Shown here: positions 57,907 to 64,000 of the stretch, one piece after another
Layout: each line of letters starts with the position of its first letter
Numbering within the stretch: the stretch's first letter is position 1
NCBI GenBank assembly: GCA_009694195.1
Contig: SHVQ01000003.1
Location: 87,811-151,810, forward strand
Direction: 5' to 3'
Source: Rhodospirillales bacterium
GTDB taxonomy: Bacteria > Pseudomonadota > Alphaproteobacteria > Rhodospirillales > SHVQ01
Length of the DNA stretch: 64,000 bases
The notes under the pieces: generated by a model
Told to the model about the DNA's origin: nothing
The model's input: only the letters and a program-made list of their open reading frames with translations
Databases searched by the model: none
Translations under genes and position numbers: made by a program

Positions 57907-59214
57907 GTGGCCGATCGGACGTTTCACAGCTTCGGGTTCGGGGAATCCGCGCAAGGGTCGCTGGAGGAACCCGACCGCTTGCGGTTCTTCGATGCCGTCC
58001 ATGGGAACGGCCCGCTTCTGCCGCGAGGGGCCGGAGTCTCCCTGGCCGGCGCTTCGTTCGGGCCCGGCGTTCGGGCATTGGGGATGCGCCACTTCAACCG
58101 CGTGCTCGCGTTCGACGATGCTGCGGGCACGGTGACGGTCGAGTCCGGCGCGACGCTGGCTACCCTTTTCGGCTTTCTCGCCCGCAAAGGATGGATGATC
58201 GCGGTGCAGCCCGGTTACCCCGGCGTCACGGTAGGCGGATGCATCGCCGGCAACGTGCATGGCAAGAGCCAGTACGAGGAGGGTTGCTTCGGCGATTGGG
58301 TCGAGGAGCTGGAGCTCTGGCATCCTCGCCACGGCCGTCTCATGCTCTCGCCCACACGGGAAAGCGACCTGTTCGCCCTCACCATCGGCGGCTTCGGCCT
58401 TACCGGCGTCATTCTGTCGGCGCGACTGCGTCTGGCAAAGTTGAAGGGGCGCGGGGTCGCCCTCACGGCGCTGCCGGTCGGCGACATCGGGGAGGCCGCG
58501 ACCGTCATGAAGGAACACCGCGGGCGGGCGGATTTTCTCTATACTTGGCACGACATGGCGTGGAGCCCCCGCGGACGGGGATTTGTCTTCGTCGGCAAGC
58601 TCACTGCGGAGGGGCCTGAGGTGCCGGTTCGCGCCTCTTTCCATCGATTCGACCAGGAGCGATTCACCCTCCCGGTCGGCTTGATGAACCGCTGGTCGCT
58701 CTCGGCGATGAACTGTCTCTATTCGTCCTCGCGGAGAAGCGGCGTGCGGCAGCTTTCCCTTTGGAACGCCATGTTCCCGTTTGCCGCCATTCCGGCCTAC
58801 TTCTATCTGTACGGACGCCGGGGCTTTCTCGAGCATCAGGTCGTCATTCCGGAGGCCGCCTTCGCGACCTACATCCCCCGCTTGCGCGCGCTCGCCGGCC
58901 GCCACCGGGTTCCTTTCGGGCTCGCGGCAATGAAGCTCTTTCGCGGGCCGCAACGGCTGCTCACCTTCAGCGGCGACGGGATCAGCCTTGCGATCGAGGC
59001 ACCTCAGAGTTCCGCGACGCGTGCCTTGTTCGCCGATATCGACCTCCTGGACGTCGCGTTGGGATGCCGTGCCAATATCCTGAAAGACGCGCGTCTTCCC
59101 GCCGCCGCCGTCGCGCGCCAGTATCCGGAGCACGATGTCTTTCGCGATCGCCTCACGGCGTTCGATCCCGCGCGCATCTTCCGCTCCTCCCTCTCGCTGA
59201 GGATCGGCCTATGA
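57907..59214 (+). CDS. DprE1-like FAD-binding oxidoreductase
   Basis: This 435-residue protein of the PCMH/VAO flavin family has LPRGAGVSLAGASFGPG and VTVESGATLATLFGFLARKGWMIAVQPGYPGVTVGGCIAGNVHGKS, with His118 and Lys120. The GCFGDWVEELELW and GGFGLTGVILSARLRL blocks also follow the DprE1 pattern. Lys393 in NILKDARLP aligns with the catalytic Lys of DprE1. It is preceded by 61 non-coding bases and starts at GTG 57907. It overlaps the SDR gene by four bases. The likely activity is oxidation of a polyprenyl-phosphate pentose at C2. Confidence 0.8.
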   Translation: MADRTFHSFGFGESAQGSLEEPDRLRFFDAVHGNGPLLPRGAGVSLAGASFGPGVRALGMRHFNRVLAFDDAAGTVTVESGATLATLFGFLARKGWMIAVQPGYPGVTVGGCIAGNVHGKSQYEEGCFGDWVEELELWHPRHGRLMLSPTRESDLFALTIGGFGLTGVILSARLRLAKLKGRGVALTALPVGDIGEAATVMKEHRGRADFLYTWHDMAWSPRGRGFVFVGKLTAEGPEVPVRASFHRFDQERFTLPVGLMNRWSLSAMNCLYSSSRRSGVRQLSLWNAMFPFAAIPAYFYLYGRRGFLEHQVVIPEAAFATYIPRLRALAGRHRVPFGLAAMKLFRGPQRLLTFSGDGISLAIEAPQSSATRALFADIDLLDVALGCRANILKDARLPAAAVARQYPEHDVFRDRLTAFDPARIFRSSLSLRIGL

Positions 59215-59939
59215 ACATGGTCATCGTCGGCGCCTCCGCCGGCTTGGGGCGCGCGCTCGCGGAGGAACTTGCCGCCCTCGGCCATCGCTTGCTGCTCGTC
59301 GCCAGCGATGCCCGCGATCTTGAGGCCGTCGGCCGGGATCTGACGTTGCGCTATGGCGGCCCGGTCGGCACGCTGGCGATCGATCTTCAAAACTTCGACG
59401 CGGACGCTTTTCGCGGCGCCGTGCTGGCGCGGCTAGACTCCGTGGACGGTCTTTTTTTGGTGGCCGGCTTCGGCGATGAAGACGATTGCGGGGCCTTGCC
59501 GAAGGGACGCGCCCTGGCCCTGACGAAGATCAATTTCGTCGCGCCGCTGCTGATTGCCAACGCCTTCTTGGATCACCTTGCCGCCCGTCCCCGCGCCCAT
59601 CTGGTCGGCATCGGCTCGATGGCAGCAATACGCGGACGCAGTCGCAACATGGTTTACGGAGCGTCGAAGCGGGGGCTCGAATTCTATTTCGAGGCCCTCA
59701 GGCACCGGCTTTCCGGAGCAGCGTGCAAGGTGCAGTTTTACCGGGTCGGCTTCATGGCGACGACGATGTTCAAGGGACGCCACGGCCCCCTTGTCGCCAA
59801 GCCGGAACAGGTGGCGAAGAGCATCGTTCGCCGCCTCGACGGCCGCGAAGGCGCTTTCACGCTTTCTCTCCCTTGGAAACTCATTTCGTTGGTGCTCCGC
59901 CTTCTGCCCTACTCGATATTCCGGCGGCTGGACGTATAG
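59211..59939 (+). CDS. DprE2-like short-chain dehydrogenase/reductase
   Basis: This 242-residue SDR begins MNMVIVGASAGLGRALAEEL (NAD(P)-binding TGxxxGxG form). It has LVAGFGDED, GIGSMAAIRG and the catalytic YGASKRG. The GFMATTMFKG segment and a hydrophobic C-terminus fit DprE2, which reduces the 2-keto lipid-linked intermediate made by DprE1. The stop-start overlap with the flavoprotein supports a two-step epimerase pair. Confidence 0.8.
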   Translation: MNMVIVGASAGLGRALAEELAALGHRLLLVASDARDLEAVGRDLTLRYGGPVGTLAIDLQNFDADAFRGAVLARLDSVDGLFLVAGFGDEDDCGALPKGRALALTKINFVAPLLIANAFLDHLAARPRAHLVGIGSMAAIRGRSRNMVYGASKRGLEFYFEALRHRLSGAACKVQFYRVGFMATTMFKGRHGPLVAKPEQVAKSIVRRLDGREGAFTLSLPWKLISLVLRLLPYSIFRRLDV

Positions 59940-59950
59940 TGGGGACCGCC

Positions 59951-60517
59951 ATGCCGGCACCAGAACGGCTCATCGTCGGGATCAGCGGCGCATCGGGGGT
60001 CATTTACGGCATCCGCGCGCTCGAAGCCTTGCAGAAGGCCCAGGTCGAGGTTCACCTGGTCGTCAGCAAGTCGGCCGAGATGACGCTCGCCTATGAGTCG
60101 GAGGTCAAGCTCGCCGACTTGAAGGCCCTCGCCCACACGAGCTATCCGGCGCAGGACGTGGGCGCCGCCATCTCGTCGGGCTCGTTCAAGACGGCGGGCA
60201 TGCTGATCGCCCCCTGCTCCATCCGCACGATGAGCGAGATCGCGACGGGCGTCACCTCAAGCCTGCTCACGCGCGCGGCCGACGTGACCCTGAAGGAGCG
60301 CCGCCGCCTTGTCCTCATGGTGCGCGAAAGCCCGCTGCACGCGGGACACCTCCGGACCATGGCGGCGCTGGCCGAGATGGGCGCGATCATTGCGCCGCCC
60401 GTGCCCGCCTTCTACAACAAGCCCCGGACGGTGGACGACATCGTCGACCACAGCGTCGGCCGCGCGCTCGATCTCTTCGGGATCGACGTCGGCCTGGTCA
60501 AGCGCTGGGGCGAATAG
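59951..60517 (+). CDS. ubiX: Flavin prenyltransferase UbiX
   Basis: This 188-residue enzyme prenylates FMN to make the prFMN cofactor of UbiD-type decarboxylases. Motifs are LIVGISGASGVIYGIRALEAL, the SKSAEMTLAYE region and MLIAPCSIRTMSEIATGVTSSLLTRAADVTLKERRRLVLMVRESPLH. The AFYNKPRTVDDIVDHSVGRALDLFG end completes it. It lies 11 bases after the SDR gene and serves the UbiD-family enzyme at 51861-53189. Confidence 0.95.
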   Translation: MPAPERLIVGISGASGVIYGIRALEALQKAQVEVHLVVSKSAEMTLAYESEVKLADLKALAHTSYPAQDVGAAISSGSFKTAGMLIAPCSIRTMSEIATGVTSSLLTRAADVTLKERRRLVLMVRESPLHAGHLRTMAALAEMGAIIAPPVPAFYNKPRTVDDIVDHSVGRALDLFGIDVGLVKRWGE

Positions 60518-60544
60518 GCAGCCGCAAACTCGGGGGGCAGACCC

Positions 60545-61165
60545 ATGTTGAAGATTCTCGGCCGCAAGAACTCCTCCAACGTGCAGAAGGTCCTCTGGAC
60601 GTGCGCCGAGCTCGGCATCCCCTTCGAGCGCGAAGACGTGGGCATGCAGTTCGGCCGCAACAAGGAGGCCGAATATCTCGCCATGAACCCGAACGGCCTC
60701 GTCCCCACCGTCATCGACGACGGCCTGGTGCTGTGGGAATCGAACGCCATCGTCCGCTACCTGGCGGCGAAGCACGGGGCGGGGAAGCTCTGGCCGACCG
60801 ATCCCGGCGAGCGCGCCACTGCCGACAAGTGGATGGATTGGTCGAATACCGTGCTCGACCGGCGTTTCGGCCCCTGCTTCATAGGGCTCGTCCGGACCGC
60901 GCCGGAGAAACGCGACCAGGCCATGATCCACGCATCCCGCGACGAAACCTCGGCGGCCTTCGCCATGCTGGAGGCGGCTTTCGGGAAGAGCAAATACGTC
61001 GGCGGCGCGACGTTCACGATCGGCGACATCCCGCTCGGCCCGATCGCGTACCGCTGGCACAACCTGCCGATCAAACGGGAAAACTACCCGAACTTGCGCG
61101 GCTGGTACGAGCGGATGACGCAGCGGCCCGCCTTCCGCGAGCACGTGATGCTTCCGATTACGTGA
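60545..61165 (+). CDS. Glutathione S-transferase family protein
   Basis: This 206-residue cytosolic GST has a thioredoxin-like N-terminal domain. It has LGRKNSSNVQKVLWTCAELGIPFER with a Ser near the glutathione site, MNPNGLVPTVIDDG and LWESNAIVRYLA. The helical C-terminal domain has TFTIGDIPLGPIAYRWH and YERMTQRPAFREHV. It follows ubiX by 27 bases. Substrate is not indicated. Confidence 0.92.
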   Translation: MLKILGRKNSSNVQKVLWTCAELGIPFEREDVGMQFGRNKEAEYLAMNPNGLVPTVIDDGLVLWESNAIVRYLAAKHGAGKLWPTDPGERATADKWMDWSNTVLDRRFGPCFIGLVRTAPEKRDQAMIHASRDETSAAFAMLEAAFGKSKYVGGATFTIGDIPLGPIAYRWHNLPIKRENYPNLRGWYERMTQRPAFREHVMLPIT

Positions 61166-61186
61166 GTTCGTTCGGTGTATGAGCCG

Positions 61187-61462
61187 TCACAGCTTCCGTT
61201 CGATCTGGCGATAGATGCTGCTGTCGTTGCGATTGCCGACGACGATCACGCTCAGCGTGTCGGCAACGACGCGGTAGACAATGCGGTATTCGCCCACGTC
61301 GGCACGCCGGTAGAGCGACGCCTTACCTTTCATGACGATCGAGTCGTGGGGCGTCGGATTGTCTCGCAGTTCCATGATCTTTGTCGCGACCTGCCGCCCG
61401 TGCTTCGGCGGCAGCCGCTTCAGAAATTTCACCGCCTGGCGTGAGAGATCAATCCTTAGCAC
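61187..61462 (-). CDS. RelE-family toxin
   Basis: This 91-residue mRNA interferase-like toxin has IDLSRQAVKFLKRLPPKHGRQVATKIMELRDNPTP, LYRRADVGEYRIVYRVVADTLSVIVVGNRND and a basic end. Its start overlaps the antitoxin by 14 bases. Conserved Arg and Lys residues of RelE/ParE folds are present. Confidence 0.9.
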   Translation of the reverse strand: MLRIDLSRQAVKFLKRLPPKHGRQVATKIMELRDNPTPHDSIVMKGKASLYRRADVGEYRIVYRVVADTLSVIVVGNRNDSSIYRQIERKL

Positions 61463-61703
61463 GCATTAGGTCCCCGAGAAGCTTCTCGCTTTCGTCGGGA
61501 CCAAGGTAACCGGCCTTCTCGGCGGCCTCGGCGCGCTTGATCCAGTAGGCGTTCTCTAGGCTTTCAAGCCGCTCGTATTCTTCACTCGAAAGCACGACGG
61601 CGACCGGCCGGCCGTTCTTCTCGATGGTGACGGGCTCGCGACGCGCGGTGTCGAGCAACTCGCCGAAACGATTCTTAGCGTCCTTCGCGGCGACGGTTTT
61701 CAT
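61449..61703 (-). CDS. Phd/YefM-family antitoxin
   Basis: This 84-residue antitoxin starts MKTVAAKDAKNRFGELLDTA and contains REPVTIEKNGRPVAVVLSSEEYERLE, the Phd/YefM DNA-binding fold. The helical C-terminal part binds the toxin. It is first in the operon, downstream of an AT-rich palindrome that it probably binds. Confidence 0.92.
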   Translation of the reverse strand: MKTVAAKDAKNRFGELLDTARREPVTIEKNGRPVAVVLSSEEYERLESLENAYWIKRAEAAEKAGYLGPDESEKLLGDLMRAKD

Positions 61704-61725
61704 GTGTGTTGGCCTATTTGGACAG

Positions 61726-61753
61726 AATAGCTATTATAAATAATATAGCTATT
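61726..61753. promoter_or_regulatory. Operator-like palindrome upstream of phd-relE
   Basis: Perfect nine-base arms (AATAGCTAT and ATAGCTATT) are separated by ten AT-rich bases, 23 bases upstream of the antitoxin start. The AT content contrasts sharply with the surrounding GC-rich DNA. It likely overlaps the promoter and is the Phd-RelE autoregulatory site. Confidence 0.75.
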
Positions 61754-61762
61754 TACCGCCAG

Positions 61763-61987
61763 CTATTCAATGCGGATTGCCAGTCCGATGTGGATACCGT
61801 TTGCCCTGAGGAGTTGGGGACCCAGTTCGAACACCGCTTTGGTCAATTCCTCGAACGTCCCGGCCTGACAGCAGAGGCCCGGAATGTCTTCGCCGTCGGT
61901 CCACCAGGAGCGCAATTCATCGTCCCAGCGGGCGCGAACAACGTAGGTCTGCTCTCGTCTTTTCGATTTTCGCTTGGAGGTCCGCAT
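61763..61987 (-). CDS. DUF1902 (HicB-like) protein
   Basis: This 74-residue protein has TYVVRARWDDELRSWWTDGEDIPGLCCQAGTFEELTKAVFELGPQLL, the DUF1902 pattern related to the HicB antitoxin fold, in a lone form. The start MRTSKRKSKRREQ is basic. It lies 10 bases upstream of the palindrome on the same strand as phd-relE. No HicA toxin accompanies it. Confidence 0.8.
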   Translation of the reverse strand: MRTSKRKSKRREQTYVVRARWDDELRSWWTDGEDIPGLCCQAGTFEELTKAVFELGPQLLRANGIHIGLAIRIE

Positions 61988-62049
61988 GAGCTCATCATAC
62001 GCCCTGTTCTGCGGCGATTCCAGATGTGGAACGACTTGAACCGTTCCGC

Positions 62050-63708
62050 TCACACCTTCAGCGTCTCCGGCAGGTCGACGGCGTAGACGGCGAAAGTGTC
62101 GCGCTCGCGCCCGCGCACTTCTACCTGGTGGCGGGCGAGGCCGGCGACATCGACGCCGGCGAGCGTGGCCACGGCTTCCGACATCACGAGCGTGACGCCC
62201 AAGCGCTTCGTCTCGGATTCCAGACGCGCCGCCACGTTGATGTTGTCGCCGATGGCCGAGAAGATCGGCTGGGCCGGCGGGCCCATGGTGCCGACGATGG
62301 CGAGGCCCGTGTGGATACCGATGCCCATCCGGAGCGGCTGCGCGAGCTCGGTCTTCAGCGTCGCGTTCAGGCGGTCGAGGCGAGCCGCCATGTCGGCCGC
62401 GCCGCGGAGCGCGTCACGGCAGCCGTCGGCGGGCGTGCCCTTGAGGCCGTAAAGCGCCATCAGCCCGTCGCCCGCGAACTGGGCGTAATGGCCGCCGGTC
62501 GCGTTCAGCGCCTCCGCCATCTCGGCAAAGAATTGGTTGAGCACGAAGACCACGTCGTAGGGCATGCGCGCGTGGCCGAGGGCAGTCGAGCCGCGCAAAT
62601 CCGCGAAGAGCGCGGTGACGTGGCGCTCCTGACCCTCGACGCCGCCGGGCCGCCGGCCGTCCTGCACGGTCGCGTAGGACGGTAGCAACGGGACGACGGC
62701 GAGATCGTGGCGCGGGCGGAGCTGGCACGCGAGCCTCACCTGCGGGCTCGCCTTGATGCAGGCGAGCGCTCCCCGTTCGAGCGGCAGCGGCTCCGGCAGG
62801 TGTTCGAGCCCGCGGCTCACGCGCACGCGGCATGTCGTGCACCGGGCGCGCCCGCCGCAGACCGACGCATGGGGAATGGCGGCCAGATGAATCGCCTCCA
62901 GGACCGTCTGTCCGATCGGCGCCACGAGAGCCGCCGCGCGGCCGGGGTAGGTGATGCGGTAGACGCCGTGCCGGCTCCGATAGAGACGGCGGATCTGGCG
63001 CGCCGCGAGCGTGAGCGCGAGCATCCCGCCCATGACGAAGAGCACGTCGTTGTCGAGGCGGAGCAGAAGCGCGTCGATCTCGGGCGGTGCCGCCCGCCGG
63101 GCCGCGAAAAGAAACGCGACAAACTCTTTGTCCTCAACCTGCACGGCCGTGTCCGCGAGCCCGCGGAAAAAGCCGAGGAGCGCCAGCACCGGGAGAAGCA
63201 CCGCGGCGGGATAGAGGACCGGCACCGCGCGCCGGTACCACGGCTTGAACCGGATCCAATGGTGGAGGCCGATCGCCGCGTGGATCCAAACGACGACCAC
63301 GAGCGCCGTCTGCTTCGAGATTACGAACCACCCCCCGTTCCAGATGGCGGTCAGCACGTGCGGGTACGTGATCGGCGAGCCGATCAGCTCCGCCGTGATC
63401 CGCGTTGCCACCATGTGGCGCATGATCAGGAGCGGCACCAGCAGGCCGAACACGAGCTGGACGCCGTCGCGCAGCCGCAAACGCAAGTGGTTCCGCCGGT
63501 AGATCGCTTCGAGCGCCAGGAGAAAGTGGACGATAAGCGAGCCGAACAGGAGAACGCCACCCAAGGGGTTGCCCCAGACGAGGGCCATCCATTCATGCAT
63601 CGCGTCCATGGCCGCGAGCGAGACGAGGCCGAGCGAATGGTTGACGAGATGCGGGATCAGGTAGCTCGCGAGGATGATCCCGGTCGCGAGGCGGAGCTTC
63701 GCTGTCAT
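62050..63708 (-). CDS. Membrane-bound 2Fe-2S adenylate/guanylate cyclase
   Basis: This 552-residue protein has three parts. Residues 1-185 form about five helices with conserved His (H20, H24, H61, H98, H143, H149) suited to heme b. Residues 255-335 are a plant-type 2Fe-2S ferredoxin domain with Cys284, Cys290, Cys293 and Cys328. Residues 360-545 are a class III cyclase with metal Asp370 (LFADLRGST), Asp414 (FAGDGLMALYG) and IGDNINVAARLESETK. It likely makes cAMP in response to redox state. Confidence 0.9.
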   Translation of the reverse strand: MTAKLRLATGIILASYLIPHLVNHSLGLVSLAAMDAMHEWMALVWGNPLGGVLLFGSLIVHFLLALEAIYRRNHLRLRLRDGVQLVFGLLVPLLIMRHMVATRITAELIGSPITYPHVLTAIWNGGWFVISKQTALVVVVWIHAAIGLHHWIRFKPWYRRAVPVLYPAAVLLPVLALLGFFRGLADTAVQVEDKEFVAFLFAARRAAPPEIDALLLRLDNDVLFVMGGMLALTLAARQIRRLYRSRHGVYRITYPGRAAALVAPIGQTVLEAIHLAAIPHASVCGGRARCTTCRVRVSRGLEHLPEPLPLERGALACIKASPQVRLACQLRPRHDLAVVPLLPSYATVQDGRRPGGVEGQERHVTALFADLRGSTALGHARMPYDVVFVLNQFFAEMAEALNATGGHYAQFAGDGLMALYGLKGTPADGCRDALRGAADMAARLDRLNATLKTELAQPLRMGIGIHTGLAIVGTMGPPAQPIFSAIGDNINVAARLESETKRLGVTLVMSEAVATLAGVDVAGLARHQVEVRGRERDTFAVYAVDLPETLKV

Positions 63709-63742
63709 GGGCCTCTCCCAGGGAAGAAGCTTAAATCAAAGA

Positions 63743-64000
63743 TCAAATCTTCGCGATGATCGCGGAGATCACCGCCCACTGGGCGCGGCCGACGGTGATC
63801 GGCGCCCGCGCCCCCATTCCGCGCGCCCAGAGCGCCCGCAAGCCCAGCGTTTTCGCCGCTTCCAAATCGATGCTGCCGGGCGGCGACGCCGTGTCGACCA
63901 CCAGGCAGCTTTTCGGAAGGCTGGCGAGCAGCGCGCGGTCGGCGACCGGCCCGGACGCGGTCGAGACCATGATCTCCAGTTCGGCCGCGCGTTTCGGAAA
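63743..64000 (-). CDS. C-terminal part of a dehydrogenase-like protein (partial)
   Basis: 85 codons remain open to the right edge. They read AELEIMVSTASGPVADRALL, LPKSCLVVDTASPPGSIDLEAAKTLGLRALWARGMGARAPIT and an AVISAIIAKI end. The D-x-AS-x-PG-x-D...A...G pattern resembles the NAD(P)-binding C-terminal half of dipicolinate synthase subunit A-like or related shikimate-dehydrogenase-like proteins. The start and the catalytic part are off window, so the assignment is tentative. Confidence 0.6.
   Translation of the reverse strand, partial: FPKRAAELEIMVSTASGPVADRALLASLPKSCLVVDTASPPGSIDLEAAKTLGLRALWARGMGARAPITVGRAQWAVISAIIAKI

Overview
The window is a 64 kb, high-GC chromosomal segment, most likely from an alphaproteobacterium (a Rhodospirillales- or Rhizobiales-like lineage). 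The evidence is the tig-clpP-clpX-lon-hupB block next to a nuoA-to-nuoL operon with separate nuoC and nuoD, a general L-amino-acid ABC transporter of the AapJQMP type, a DUF2336 protein, malonyl-CoA decarboxylase, and a zur-znuCB locus with an alphaproteobacterial-type Zur box. The species cannot be named from the sequence.

Layout. 1-10.5 kb (minus): respiratory complex I, nuoA through a truncated nuoL, interrupted once by an interspersed repeat. 10.5-18 kb (minus): tRNA-Asp, tRNA-Val, hupB, then lon, clpX, clpP and tig (protein quality control), and tRNA-Leu. 18-22 kb: a FitAB/VapBC-type toxin-antitoxin pair with a 24-bp perfect palindrome upstream, malonyl-CoA decarboxylase, and the NAD(P)HX repair enzyme Nnr. 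22-32 kb (mostly plus): a molybdopterin-oxidoreductase remnant fused to a large multi-PAS histidine kinase gene, DUF2336, an orphan ParA with a coupled CopD-like membrane protein, an orphan HigA, a Nudix hydrolase, and a coupled cysK / glycosyltransferase / sulfurtransferase set. 32-34 kb: a broken phd-vapC pair, a palindromic repeat of MITE type and an IS110-family element sitting inside that repeat. 34-39 kb (minus): the Aap-type amino-acid transporter plus a coupled secreted histidine phosphatase. 39-41.5 kb: an IS1595-family transposase and several small orphan genes, one of them GIY-YIG-like.

41.7-47.6 kb: metC, higBA, then zinc homeostasis: zur-znuC-znuB facing hisI-cobW across a Zur-box palindrome. 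47.6-51.8 kb: a PilZ protein, fliN, small unknown genes, hutI and an Ldh2-family dehydrogenase. 51.9-60.5 kb (plus): a UbiD-family decarboxylase and its cofactor enzyme UbiX, separated by a seven-gene set (polytopic membrane protein, small membrane protein, methyltransferase, GtrB-like polyprenyl-phosphate glycosyltransferase, second methyltransferase, DprE1-like flavoprotein, DprE2-like SDR). That set reads as a lipid-linked-sugar modification pathway, possibly making a polyprenyl-phosphate pentose, and is the best candidate for an undescribed system here. 60.5-64 kb: a glutathione transferase, a RelE/Phd pair, a DUF1902 protein, a membrane 2Fe-2S adenylate cyclase and the tail of a dehydrogenase-like gene.

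Several families of interspersed palindromic repeats and five complete, broken or orphan toxin-antitoxin loci give the window a mosaic character between its conserved housekeeping blocks. All functions are inferred by reading protein motifs and gene order; no database search was run.
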